Source of the DNA: Calocera cornea HHB12733
Taxonomy: Eukaryota > Basidiomycota > Dacrymycetes > Dacrymycetales > Dacrymycetaceae
Length of the DNA: 64,000 nt
Reading direction: 5' to 3'
Assembly (NCBI GenBank): GCA_001632435.1
Contig: KV423935.1
Coordinates: 62,001 to 126,000 of the forward strand
Shown: positions 1 to 10,713 of the stretch, one piece after another
Numbering within the stretch: position 1 is the stretch's first letter
How the letters are laid out: each line of letters starts with the position of its first letter
Notes under the pieces: generated by a model
The model's input: only the letters and a program-made list of their open reading frames with translations
Told to the model about the DNA's origin: nothing
Databases searched by the model: none
Program-made: the position numbers and the translations under genes

Positions 1-1168
1 CAGCGCACCTGCCCGCGCTGCAAGAGCTCGGCACGGCCCACGCGCAGATCCTCGCCATCTACTCGCGCTCCGAGGCGTCCGCCGCCGCCTCCGTCCAGGT
101 CTGCTCCAACTTCGGCCTCGGCACCCCCGCCGTGTACCATGACGCGGACCCGGCCGCCAACCTGCAGGCGCTGCTCAAGCGCGAGGACGTCAAGGCGGTC
201 ATCGTCGCCCTGCCGATCACGAAGCAGGGGGAGGTCGTGCTGGAGTGCTTGAAGGCGGGCAAGCATGTGCTGAGCGAGAAGCCCATTGGGAGGGATGTCA
301 AGGAGGGGATCGAGCTCATCAAGGAGTACGAGAAGGTGTACAAGCCCAAGGGCCTGGTGCGTGCATCTCCCCTGCGTTGCAGCTGCCAGTGCGCAGGGTG
401 CTGATGGGCTGGTTGTGCGGTGGCAGATCTGGCGCATAGCAGAGAACTGGGAGGTCGAGCCGACCTTCCTCTGGGTCAAGCAGCAGATCGCCGCGGGCCG
501 CATCGGCAAAGTGCAGACCTTCTCGCTCATCTCGATCAACTACGTGTCGCCCGTGGGCAACAAGTGGTACAACACGCCCTGGCGGACGAAGCCGGACTAC
601 CAGGGCGGCTTCCTGCTCGACGGCGGCGTGCACAGCGCCGCCTTCCTGCGCACCGTGCTGCCCAGCCCGTTCGTCAGCCTCGCCGGGTTCGCAACCCTGC
701 TCAACGAGCACCTCGCCCCGCACGACTGTATCCACGCGACGCTCAAGTGCGCCGACGGTGCCCAGGGAGTCTTCAACCTCAACAGCGGCGCGGGCGGGTA
801 CGAGGGCGGCGGCGGCACCAGCATCCTCGGCACGGACGGCAGCATCGAGGTGCAGCATTTCTCCAAGGAGGGGAAGCCCTGGATCCGCGCCGTGCTCAAG
901 GAGGGGAAGAAGGGCGCGCAGAAGACGGAGACGTTCGAGCATGCGAGCTGCGGCGTGCTCGAGGAGCAGAGGTACTTCGTCGACGCCGTCAACGGGAAGA
1001 ATGACAATGGTGCGCCTTCCTCACTTCATCGCCTGCATACACAGTGCTGATCGCGGTGTAGACTACGGCAACCCGCGCGGGGCACTCGAGGACGTAGCGG
1101 TCATCCAGGCCGGCCTGACCTCCGAGGGCAGCAAGGTCGAGTTCAGCCAGCTCATCCCCAAGTTCTGA
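1..1168 (+). CDS. Gfo/Idh/MocA-family NAD(P)-dependent oxidoreductase (5' partial)
   Basis: The reading frame is already open at base 3, so the start and the glycine-rich beginning of the Rossmann fold lie outside the window. Three exons fit: 1-356, 427-1009 and 1062-1168, with introns 357-426 (GTGCGT...CAG) and 1010-1061 (GTGCGC...TAG). The visible protein has the second half of the N-terminal NAD(P)-binding domain, including the family hallmark SEKPIG, which follows a beta strand reading VIVALP. After it comes the C-terminal GFO_IDH_MocA alpha/beta domain (GRIGKVQTF, GGFLLDGGVHSAAFLR, then a late GSIEV strand). Such enzymes oxidise or reduce sugars, inositols or dihydrodiols; the substrate cannot be told from the sequence. 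The fold is clear, the exact reaction is not. Confidence 0.88.
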
Positions 1169-1416
1169 GCGCTCGATACATGCCCTGTACTCTACGCGTG
1201 CGCGAGCTGTATCCATGGTGGCACAACTAGGAAATTAAAGATGTCATAACTCGTCGATCAGCGCTCGCCCTCGGTCTTCGGGAAGGAGGACAGAGTCGGG
1301 CAGATCGTGTGCAAGCGATGATACTTTGCCGTATCAGGAAGGTCCGACCGCCTCATTTCTGACGACAGGAGGTGACATGTTAAGACTCTAGCTCACTCTA
1401 GCTCCTCCTCTGCTAG

Positions 1417-2618
1417 TCATTGCTGCGAGCGCATGAAAGGAACGAGAGTCTCCTTGACGTAGTCTTCGAAGGTGTGAAACCTGACCCCGAGCTTGGTCAG
1501 GATGGGGGAAGGAATGGCGCCGTCCGGGTACACACGATAGCCCTCGTCGTTCCACTGATACATCTGCAGTCTGATGAGTTAATGGGGGGGCACATCCAGA
1601 TCGGACAGACCTGTTTCAGCATGGGATGGGCGTTCAGCCCTTCGGTCGGGTGCTCGCAAATGTAGTCCACGTCCTTGCCCGAAACTGAAGAGAGAACCTC
1701 AGAAACCCAGTTCATAAGAGCTAAGCAGTTCTCTCACCCCTGCTGATGATCTGTGCATCCTCGTCGCCCGTCGTCACATACGAACAGAGAGGAATCGGTT
1801 CCTTCTCCAGTTCTACGCGAACCGTGCTGTCCTCCCAATGATTGATGACGGCGACGACGGCTGGGCCGAGGTCCTTCTCGACATAGGTCCGGTAGGAGGT
1901 CACGCTTCCGCGTACCCATGGGTAGTGGATGTGCCACTTGGAGAAATCTTGCGGGTCGCGCCGCAACTGACCGAATCTGATGAGGCTTGGTCTGAGCTCA
2001 GTATCCGATGCATGGTGATGGCATGCAGAGGAGGACGTACTTGCTGGTGAATCCTCCTGTCTTGAAGACCACGGCCGGCTGGCCGACGGTCTTGATATAC
2101 TTGTCCACCTCAGCCTTCTCGTCAAACGCCCTTCACCCCATGAGCGCTTGTGGACACGAGTCGAGCACACGCTGTACACAAACCTGACGCCCCGTGTACT
2201 TTCCGTTTGAACTCTCTCCAATGCTGGGTAAGGAAGACCACACGAAGAGGGGTACATTGTTGATGCGGCATGCGTCTGCGAGGTTCTTGCCGTGCTCGTA
2301 TTCCTGGCCGGGTATCGTGAAACTTGGAACGGTCACGCCGAACACCTGGTCAATTGTCATTCTACGGTGAGAGACAGTGAAATGAAGCCGAATACTCACA
2401 GCGTATGCTCCCTCGAATGCCTTGGCGACGCTCGCCTTGTCCCCAGGCTGACACGAGACCATCTCCACCCCTCTCGCAATTAACTCTTGGGAAGAAGTGC
2501 CATCCATGTCTCGTGTCAAGCCACGAACCGCATATCGCTCATCGTTAAGCAACGCATTGACGACAGAACCGCCTTGAGCGCCAGTAGCACCGCACACGAC
2601 GACTAGTTTTTTGGACAT
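1417..2618 (-). CDS. NmrA-like family NAD(P)-binding protein, copy 1
   Basis: The protein starts MSKKLVVVCGATGAQGGSVV, a dinucleotide-binding GxxGxxG Rossmann motif of the NmrA/HSCARG type, and carries the family segment FVWSSLPS. NmrA-like proteins are atypical short-chain dehydrogenases that bind NADP and often act as redox-sensing regulators rather than enzymes. About six exons fit, giving roughly 300 residues and ending PFMRSQQ. The gene is followed upstream by a closely similar tandem copy (3305-4486) with the same intron positions, and a third copy is at 13752. Intron 2 is odd: the donor at the position used by the other copies is out of phase here, but a GTACAC donor a few codons earlier (intron 2131-2199) keeps the frame and drops about four residues. 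The alternative is a mild pseudogene. Family assignment is firm; the exact splice is not. Confidence 0.82.
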
Positions 2619-2666
2619 GATGACAGTGCATCAGGAACGTGAGACCGGTTCAGCATTCGAGACCAT

Positions 2667-2672
2667 CTTATA
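2667..2672 (-). promoter_or_regulatory. TATA-like box of NmrA-like copy 1
   Basis: Read on the minus strand this is TATAAG, about 50 bases before the ATG at 2618. The tandem copy has a TATATAA box at a similar distance. Position and sequence only; no expression evidence. Confidence 0.45.
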
Positions 2673-3304
2673 GGCAAGGTTGTGCGCCGGGAAAGGTCAT
2701 GGTTCCATGTATGCCAACTTGGGCAGTGTAGAGAGCCGATCTCTCCCTGAAATCGGAGGGCTTGTCTCGAGTCAAGATTAGGTCGTCGCGGCAGATGTAG
2801 TTCTGCACAGGAGAGAATATGGTCGCCCGAACTACGCAATTTCAGCTGCTGCCCGTCTACGTGCCGGGCCCGTTCGAGCTCCACGCCTGTCGGCGGAGAG
2901 AAAGCCGTTCCCCAACAGAGGAACAGAGGCGGGAGGTCTTAGAGAGGCACGTGCCGTCCCGCGACAAGCGGGGCGCGATGCGCCGGACTCAGACGTACCT
3001 CACGCCAATGGCCGCGATCTCCAGCATGGACAACTGATGCCTGGAAAGCACCGTCTAAAATTTCTGATAGGGGTAGCGTAGGACCAGAGAGTACTCACTG
3101 ACCCACGCAAGCTGCGTCATGGATATCGGCTGCCCGCGTGCTCGTGGAAACTAGTGGAACATCCGTCTTTTCGGACACGAGGCGCGGCAATTAGGTCTCC
3201 CACTTGCGGTGTACTACAGTGAAATCAAATCACGATTGTGCACCTGTTCAATACAACCCTTGATACTACAAATCACACCCGATTGACGACCTATCACGCA
3301 ACGA
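2673..3304. other. Intergenic: promoter of NmrA copy 1 and 3' flank of NmrA copy 2
   Basis: No supported gene. The short open frames here carry no recognisable protein and have no splice-compatible partners. The right end holds the 3' flank of copy 2. Confidence 0.6.
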
Positions 3305-4486
3305 TCACTTTTGCGAGTTCATGAAGGGGATGACAGTCTCCTTGACGTAATCCTCGAATGTGTGGAACTTGACGCCGAGGTTGACCAGAATGGGAGGAGG
3401 GATGCCACCAGGGTAACTGAGGTAGCCCTCGTCGCTCCACAGGTACATCTGTCGGTAGCGTTAGTGAACAAGTCTATTACAGGCCCGCATTGCACGTACC
3501 GTCTTCAGCATGGGAATGGCGTTGCGTCCTTCGGTCGGATGCTCGCAGACATAATCGACGCTCTTACCGCTGACTAGGACAAGCATCAGACCGGATCCCA
3601 GCTGTGCGACAAGATTACTTACTCTTGCTGATAATCTCGGCTCGCTCCTCTCCAGAGTTGGTGTAAGAGATCATCGGGATCGGCTCCTTCTCAAGCTCAG
3701 CGCGGATCGCCGGGACCTCCCAGTGGTTGATCGCAGCCAAGACGCAGGGGCCCATGTCCTTCTCGATGTAGCTCGTGTAAGACTGGGTGCTCCCGCGCAC
3801 GAAGGGGTAGTAAATGTGCCACCTGGACGGCTCTTCGGTGTCGCGACGCAGTTGTCCGAATTTGACCAGGCTGCCATCTGGGTTCAGCACACCCGTTACA
3901 GGAAGGAGAGAACAAGACATACTTGCTGGCGAAGCCGCCCGTTTTAAAGATCACCGCGGGCTGGCCGACGGATCTAATGTACTTGTCGACATCGGCTTTC
4001 TCGTCGAATGCACTGCTCACATGTGAGCGCGATGATTCCTAATGGGCGATGTGGCTTACGTGACGCCGGTGTACTTGCCGTTGGACGTCTCGGACAGGCT
4101 GGGCAGGGAGGACCACACGAACAATGCAACCTTGTTGGCTTTGCATGCGTCAACGAGGTTCGTCCCCTGCGTGTATTCCGAGCCAGGGGTGAATGCGGGG
4201 TGCGTCACGCCAAACACCTGCAACAGCTGTCAATGCCCCGTCATGCGCACAGTGAGAGAGGACTTACAGCGTATGCGCCGGCGAATGCCTTGATGAGGCT
4301 CTCCTTATTCCCAGGCTCGCCAGGAACCATGTCGACGCCCTTCGCGATGAGCACCTGGGAAGCAACGCTGCTCACGTCCCGAGTCACACCGCGGATGGCA
4401 TACTTCCCATCTTCGAGGAGTGCGTTGACGACCGAGCCGCCCTGAGCACCAGTAGCACCGCAGACGACGACGAGTTTCTTGGACAT
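3305..4486 (-). CDS. NmrA-like family NAD(P)-binding protein, copy 2
   Basis: The start is nearly identical to copy 1 (MSKKLVVVCGATGAQGGSVV), followed by FGVTHPAFTPG, LFVWSSLPS and a C-terminal half with VKFGQLRRD, FVRGSTQSYTSY and a tail reading HTFEDYVKET. Introns split the gene after AYAV, after YTGVT, after FASKY/N, after the IISK segment and before the YLWSDEG exon, the same positions as copy 1 and nearly the same as copy 3. The length of about 305 residues is normal for HSCARG/NmrA-like proteins. Binding of NADP and a regulatory or oxidoreductase role are family knowledge. This copy splices cleanly throughout, so it is the better functional candidate of the tandem pair. Confidence 0.88.
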
Positions 4487-4549
4487 GATGCAAGTGCTTT
4501 GGTTTGGTAAGAAGTGACGATGGACAAGTGCAGCTCCGCTCCAGGCGCG

Positions 4550-4556
4550 TTATATA
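4550..4556 (-). promoter_or_regulatory. TATA box of NmrA-like copy 2
   Basis: Read on the minus strand it is TATATAA, about 64 bases upstream of the ATG at 4486. The match is close to the consensus and lies in a short AT-rich patch of otherwise GC-rich sequence. Confidence 0.55.
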
Positions 4557-5336
4557 CGAATTCGGATGCGTGAGGGGAGCATCATGGTGCGTTGTCAGAC
4601 ACCGACGATGATCGCGCAGCACCGGCAGGCTGCTGCCATGTCCCGATCGGGGAGTTTATGCCGCCTGTATGTCACAGACGAGAACAGCGAGCAGTAGCAG
4701 AGCATCAGAAAGATTGGCAGGCATAGTTGTTCCCAAAGCTGCTGGCGCTCGTGTGTATAATGAACATCGTTCCCGGACGGAGAACCCCTACGAACTCCAC
4801 GCCCTGGACGGAACGTGGACGTGATTTGTCAGGAGTGGACGGGCGTGGACCGGGAGGTGACGTCACGTTACCCGCATCCATGCCCGGTTCTCGACAAAAT
4901 TGGAGGTGCAGCGCGGCGATAGGCGCTACTCACATCATGTCGATACAGCACATGGACAAGTGGCCAGCCGGGGGCAGCTTCCGAGGTTCGGTTACAGACA
5001 CAGCAACTCCCAAAGAAGGAAGCGCCCTCGGCCGCAAGTGACCATGGGCTTGGTCATGGACGTGTCTTCATATCACTGAAGTGCGTGGCTACGACGTCCT
5101 AGTGCACATTACCAGATGTGGATGCACGATCCTTGTGAAGTAAAGGTCGCATTGCATCATCTTATAATACTTATAATATATATCGAAGCTGCATTGGGTA
5201 TAACTTATCACCAAGCAGAGACAGTGAAGGGAGATCGGCGATCCGCGTCGCGTCGCGTGAGCTCCCGAGACCGGACGAAGTCCTCTCGCTCTGACTCGCT
5301 CCAAGCAGTCCCATCTCGCCTGTCTAGTTCCTCAAG
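4557..5336. other. Intergenic between divergent NmrA copy 2 and the DUF2461 gene
   Basis: A shared upstream region of about 780 bases. An AT-rich patch at about 5157-5185 (runs of ATAAT and ATATAT) may serve the plus-strand gene starting at 5337. A 104-residue open frame at 4727-5041 shows no family features and was not called. Confidence 0.5.
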
Positions 5337-6987
5337 ATGCCTCGTGCGCGCAACTCTACCACTCCGGTCAAGAAGAAGGAGACGGCAAAGCGTGTCGAGA
5401 GTCCGTACTTTAAGAAGTCACCGTCCAAAAAGCGCGCGTCTGCAGGGTCGTCAGCCCGACCCGCCAAGCGTGCCAAGGTGGTCAAGGACGAGGACGAGGA
5501 CGAGGACAGCGAGCCGCAGAGCGAGACGGACGAGGATGAGGACAAGGTTGACAACTACAAGGACGATGACGAGGAGGACGAGGACACTGCCTTGAGTGAC
5601 GCGCTCGATGACTCGGACTTTGAGGAGAAGGCGGCGAAGAAGAGCTCGAAGCCGAAGCCCAAGGGAAAGACGAATAGCAGGAGCCCGGCAAAGTCTTCAC
5701 CTACTAAGAGGAGGAAGTCGGGCGACAAGCTGGATGGGCTGGAGATTGTTGGAGATGTGGTTGAGGCGCCCAAGACGGGGAGAGGTGAGCAACACTACCA
5801 AGCTTGTCGGAACTACGATGCTAATGGGCTGTAAAGTGGCACCTGGCCTGATCTCCCAGAACACGCTCGAATTCTTGGATCACATGAAGGACCCGAGTTG
5901 CAATGATCGAGAATGGTGAGAGAGCCCTACTTGTTCCCCTTTGTCGCTAACCAGCTACCTAGGTTCCGCTTGCACGAACCTGTGTACCGGCTCGCCGAAC
6001 AGGTCCATCTAACGGTGTATATGGAGGTCACACTCACTCACTCTGCAACCAGGAATGGAAAGACTTTATTGAGCACATGCTTGAGAAGGTCAGTGAGGTG
6101 GACGATGAGGTCCCCCCCCTCCCGCCAAAGGATGTGATCCACCGGATATACCGTGATGTGAGAGCTCGCGCTTCATGCACATCCCTCACTCCATGCTCAT
6201 GAGGGATGCAGATTCGGTTCAGCAATGACAAGACACCTTACAAGAGGGGATTCTCAGCCACGTTCTCGAGAAGTGGGAGGAAGGGGATCTTTGCGAAGTA
6301 CCACATGTGAGTGAAGGCCCTGGCGACCCGGAGCAGTGAGCTGACGCAATCCTTCATAGACATGTGCAGCCCGGCGACCATAGCATGATCGCCTCTGGCG
6401 TCTGGTGTCCGAACGTGAGCACTCTATCACATCTCTGACAATAGGCGTCTAACAGGCGATGCAGAAGAACGAGCTCGAATCAATACGCCACCACATCAAG
6501 CACGACCCCTCCCGGCTGCGGGACATCATCTCCTCAAAGTCGTTCACGAAGCATTTTGGCCCGTCGAAGCCGGATCCGAAGGGCAGGAGGCAGAACGTAT
6601 TTGGTAGGGAAGACGAGCTCAAGACCGCCCCCAAGGGGGTCGAGAAGGATCACAAGTAACTCGCAGCTCTTCAGAGCTATTGTACAATGCTGAGGTTGCT
6701 CAGAGATATCGATCTGCTGAAGCTCCGAAGTGTCGCAGTACACAAGATGTAAGTTTGGAGCACCGTGTTGACCCACACTTTCTGATGCTGTGATAGGTTC
6801 ACCGACAAGGAGGTTCTGGACAAGAAGTTCATCGACCACATCTGTGAAATCGTTGGCGAGATGCGGCCGTTTGTCCATTGGTAAGGATCACATTTTGAAT
6901 GAGCTGCTGATGCTCATGATGCGCAGCTTGAATGATTATCTGACAGTCCCGGTGGACAGCGATGTTGAGGATGAGGATGATGGGTGA
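5337..6987 (+). CDS. DUF2461 domain protein with charged N-terminal tail
   Basis: The first ~150 residues are a low-complexity tail of basic blocks (VKKKE, KKSPSKKR, PTKRRKSG) alternating with acidic runs (DEDEDEDSEP, DDDEEDEDT), which suggests nuclear location. The DUF2461 domain follows, spread over short exons: NTLEFLDHMKDPSCNDREWF, then DFIEHMLEKV, RIYRDIRFSNDKTPYK, FSRSGRKGIFAKYHIHVQPGD, SGVWCPN and a helix LESIRHHIKHD. The end is IDLLKLRSVAVHKMFTDKEV and an acidic tail. RIYRDxRFSxDKTPYK is the signature of this family, which is widespread in bacteria and fungi and has no agreed biochemical role. About eight introns are needed. It is convergent with the small gene at 7148-7671. The domain call is strong; the function is unknown. 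Confidence 0.88.
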
Positions 6988-7147
6988 ATGTGCGATAACT
7001 GAGGTATCCCAGCTTCTTGCTCCACACGAGCCTTGCACCCAAGACGGTTTATACCCAGTGGCGAATTTATTCTTGCCTTATCTCTGCGAATTTGCAGCAT
7101 TCTAGCTTGCATTAGGCAGCATATGCGCGTCTTGTAATACACATCGT

Positions 7148-7671
7148 TCAGTAGTCTACGACCTTCACCTTGCCGTCCTTAAACTCTTTTGCCCACTAGC
7201 AACCTGCGTCAGCATAATACATATGAAGGAATAATAGGCACTGACTAATTGTGATGGTATAGGCTGGTGAGGAGGTGCAAGGCGGCGCTGTGTAAATCCA
7301 GTTCAGTGCTGCCATCCACGGACCAACGGAATGGAGGTACGCACCTCGTTAGCCGCGCTGAAACGGAACAGCCCGTAGCTCGTTACAGCTATAATCCCGG
7401 CTACGACAAGCGTGTTCGTCTTCCAGTTCCTCGGCTGTGTCCACCAGCCACCTATTCCACAACAATGTGAGCTTGGTTGTTCCGCAAAGTGGAGGAGTAG
7501 AACGGACCGGAAGGCGACCAGACGTGTTTTGGGTACGGGAATTGACCAGGCGGGACGTTGTGTGCTGGCTCATGCGAGAGCGGCGCAGGGCTGTGCCCGT
7601 GCCCGTGACCCTCAGCCTGTCACTCGTCATCAGTACAAGGTACATAGTAATGTCGAGTATGTGCGCACCAT
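7148..7671 (-). CDS. Small single-pass membrane protein (~100 aa), mitochondrial-type, unnamed
   Basis: Four introns are needed. The assembled protein begins M-AEGHGHGHSPAP, has a conserved-looking block FPYPKHVWSPSG/GWWTQPRNWK, one hydrophobic segment (TLVVAGIIAVTSYGLFRF), then APPHQPIPSQLWAKEF and ends KVKVVDY. The pattern HVWSPSGGWW...PRNW followed by one membrane segment and a short charged tail looks like a conserved fungal small membrane protein, perhaps of the mitochondrial inner membrane, but I cannot name it. The start is unusual: the only ATG that fits is directly followed by a GTGCGC splice donor, so exon 1 would code for methionine alone. It starts 236 bases from PEX3 on the other strand and converges on the DUF2461 gene. 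Confidence 0.68.
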
Positions 7672-7907
7672 AATTGCGAGGAGGACAGAGATGAGGAGGA
7701 TCGGAAGCGCGCTGAACGACGGCAAGTAGGCCCAAATGCTTCCGGGCTCGCTCCCCCAGATTCGCGCTGCCCGCCGATCCCCAATTGGATGGCACACGCA
7801 ACGCACGCACGCACAAGATATCAGCACCTCTCTCTCAACTCGTCTCATTACTACATACAACGCAAGGCAACTCGATACCCGTACATTCATCTCATGCTGC
7901 AGTGGTC
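7672..7907. promoter_or_regulatory. Bidirectional promoter between the small membrane protein and PEX3
   Basis: 236 bases separate the two divergent start codons, so the elements must be shared or closely packed. CGCAACGCACGCACGCACAAG repeats of ACGC occur at about 7798-7815. No clear TATA box. Confidence 0.45.
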
Positions 7908-9975
7908 ATGTTTACAAGAGTGAAGAACTTTGTGTACGAACGGAGGTATGCGCTCGGAACGGTGGCCGGGGTGGCGGCAGGCGTCTATGTCGTCAAGGAG
8001 TATGTGAGCGAGAGGATAGCGGAGCTCAGAGAGGGCTTGATGGAGGACATGGAGGCGAAGAACAAGTACGCGAATATTATGGGATCTGAGATAGACGGAT
8101 GTACTCATGAGTTCTACAGCTTACGAAGACGATTTGAGCAGAATCAGGAGGATTGTGCGTTCACGGTCGAAGCGCTTCTACCAACGTTCGCTGCGGACAT
8201 CCTGCGGGAGATGGATGTCGAGCGGATATCTCAACAACTTAGCTCCCTACGCGATTCGTCAAGGCTAAGCCTGGAAAGCTCGACCTCGTCGATCGAACCC
8301 TCGTCAATCGGACCGTCCTCGCAAGGCTCCCCAACCAGCCCTGCCGTTCCCCCAGAACGAGGCCGCCCACGCGATCCACAACCCTCGGTAGACACAACTA
8401 TTATTTCACCTGTCATGCCAGTCCTCTCAGGAGAGACTCCCGCGACAGAGCATCCGCCGGCTCATATGGGTGCGAGCGTCGCGAGCGTCGCAACAACGGG
8501 GACGACAGGGACTGTAGAGAGTGCAGAGAGCTGGGTGCAGCAGTTCGAGGCTGAGCGCCTGGGTGCGCCGGGAAGGCCGGTTATTGGACCGAGGAACTCG
8601 AGCCTCAGTACGAGGGGCACCAGCCCACCATATTCCGCAAGCACTCACGAGAGCGGAGAGGAAGGGAGTGTCATGACAGGGAGCATGATCAGTACCGGGG
8701 GCAGTGAGGGAGATGTATCAGGCGTAGTAAGCTTCTTCATTTCACACCTGAAGACATGGCAACTGACATGAGGAGAAGTTTGTACCCAGCGTGCAGGTTG
8801 AGAGTAGCGATGAGGCAAGCGGGACTGAGAGCAGGCCACCAGTGAGGAAGAGCAAGGCGCAGTTGTGGAACGAGATGAAGATTCTGAGTACGTGACATGC
8901 ATTCTGCACTATGATATGGTCTGATCATTCGATTAGCATTTACGAGACTCCTCACGATCATCTATACGACCTCTCTTCTCACTCTTCTTTCCCGCGTACA
9001 ACTCAACATCCTGGGTCGTCAGAAGTACGTGGACCATGTCCTCCAGCTCGAAGCCGAGCAGCGGGCAACAGGACACGATCCGGTCATGGAGCTCCTTTAC
9101 GCATGGGTATATGGCGACGAGGCGCGGTTATGGCCTGAGCAATGGGAGAAGGAGGGTATTGACAGAGAGTGGATGACGACGGAGCTGGAGAGGCGCTATC
9201 TCACCTTCTCGTGGTGGCTGCTGCATGTCGGGTGGAAGGAGGTCGGTGAGCGCGTACGGAAGGCGGTCGAGGCCGTGTTCGAGCCGTGAGTCCTCGCGGG
9301 GCACCGGAAGGGAGATAAGTAATGACAGGCATTACAGGGTTTCTCCCCGACAACGGCTGCGACCGGAAGAGGTGGAGCGGCTCGTCGAGGAAGTGCGCAA
9401 GCGCGTCGAGTTCGAAGCCGACGACCGAACCAAGCGAGTAAAGTAGGTTGAATCTATCCTGCCTCGGGGAGATGCGTAGCAGATCTGACCGGGCGAACAG
9501 CTTCGTTAGCATCTTACTGCCCTCCACCACGGCGGATGCTTCCTATGTGTTGGCCCAGAATGGTCTTTCCCCACCCGAGCTGGAACCCTCCTTGCAGCAT
9601 CTTCTTACCGAGACTGCGTCCCTGCTCTCCACGCCGGAGGTGGACGGGGTGCTGGGGGAATGCTTTGACTCCGCCACCCGGGCGTCTTTCTCGGCACTGG
9701 AGCCTGGACTCCGGAGTGCGGATGCGGGGAAAGGCGGGGGCGAGGGGGCGCGATTGGCCAGTGTTTTACCGGTCGTTAGCAAATGGGCGCGGGAGGAGGT
9801 GTTCGTCACCCCAAATCTCTTTGTCCAGGTACGTGCGCGTTCCTGTTTGCTCCGCTGCCAAGGGTTACGGGCGCATGCTGAGCTTGGGGTTGCACAGGGG
9901 ATAAATGAGGTTAGAGAGCTAGAGGGTGTCGCGGCAATCATCTGGGCAGCGTGCGAAGATAGCGTGGCTCGCTGA
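7908..9975 (+). CDS. PEX3: Peroxisomal biogenesis factor 3 (peroxin-3)
   Basis: PEX3 is the peroxisomal membrane receptor that docks PEX19 and its membrane-protein cargo. The N-terminus has the short basic lead, a membrane helix (ALGTVAGVAAGVYVV, residues ~14-28) and then the cytosolic domain. The family signature LRRRFEQNQEDC is at residue ~73, followed by FTVEALLPTF. A second conserved block reads LWNEMKIL, FTRLLTIIY and VQLNILGRQKYV. Six exons fit (7908-8726, 8773-8887, 8937-9285, 9338-9442, 9501-9828, 9898-9975), giving about 597 residues. This is longer than animal or yeast PEX3, because residues ~110-273 are a Ser/Thr/Pro-rich low-complexity insert. The C-terminal helix reads INEVRELEGVAAIIWAACE. 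Confidence 0.93.
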
Positions 9976-10565
9976 GGGGGCGGCGGCTTTCCATTATGGG
10001 CGCGGTGTGCCTATCGCAGCCTAATTTGGATCATCGCGGCGTGTGCGGACGGGAATGACATACTGAAAGTCAGGGATGTCAGGGTTCATGGCGGGGGCCC
10101 CGGGCTGAGTCGGGAGTGAGGGCATTGGCCGAGGGGAATGCCGATGGTGTTTGGCAGCAGTGCTGAGGCAGGTATGCATATGTTTGCGCACACCTCTGTC
10201 GGACGGCTGTATTAGTACCCATTTCCGGAAAGATAAGCTGGAGGTTATGTGAAGACATGGATGTCATTCGGCCAGCGTGACCGAATAATGGAGAGAACAG
10301 GTGCGAGACCGTGTGGCGATGATAGGCTGTAGGTGGTTGACATTCTGATGATGGAAGCAAGGTTTCGTGTTGCGGGAGTGAGGGGTAACTCGGGTCAGAC
10401 CGGACACGGGGCGGGCACCTTGTGACAGGGTGTTGCCCTTTGCATATTTCGGTTCCGTCGTGCGCGCTTGGCTTCCCCGCACGGAAGCAGTTTGGACATG
10501 GCCGACCGTCGGGTCCTCCCCGTCATGCGGCCTCCCCGTTCCGCAACCATTCAAAGGCGCGCGCC
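9976..10565. other. Intergenic: PEX3 3' flank and distal promoter of acetyl-CoA synthetase
   Basis: No supported gene. Open frames overlapping 10079-10575 lack any family resemblance. Confidence 0.5.
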
Positions 10566-10713
10566 CGCCCGCCATCCCCGTGTCCCTTTGCTTCTCCCTC
10601 CAACCCCGTCCCCTCCTCCGCCTTCTCCATCTTCCTCCTTACCCTCACCTCCTTTGGTTCACAGATCGTCTCCCTGCACTCCAGTCACACGAGCACTGCA
10701 CCGTTAGTTCACC
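10566..10713 (+). promoter_or_regulatory. Pyrimidine-rich core promoter/leader of acetyl-CoA synthetase
   Basis: A long CT-rich stretch (for example CCCTTTGCTTCTCCCTCC, then CCTCCGCCTTCTCCATC) runs almost to the ATG at 10714. Such CT blocks just before the start are typical of highly expressed filamentous-fungal genes. No TATA box was found in it. Confidence 0.55.
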
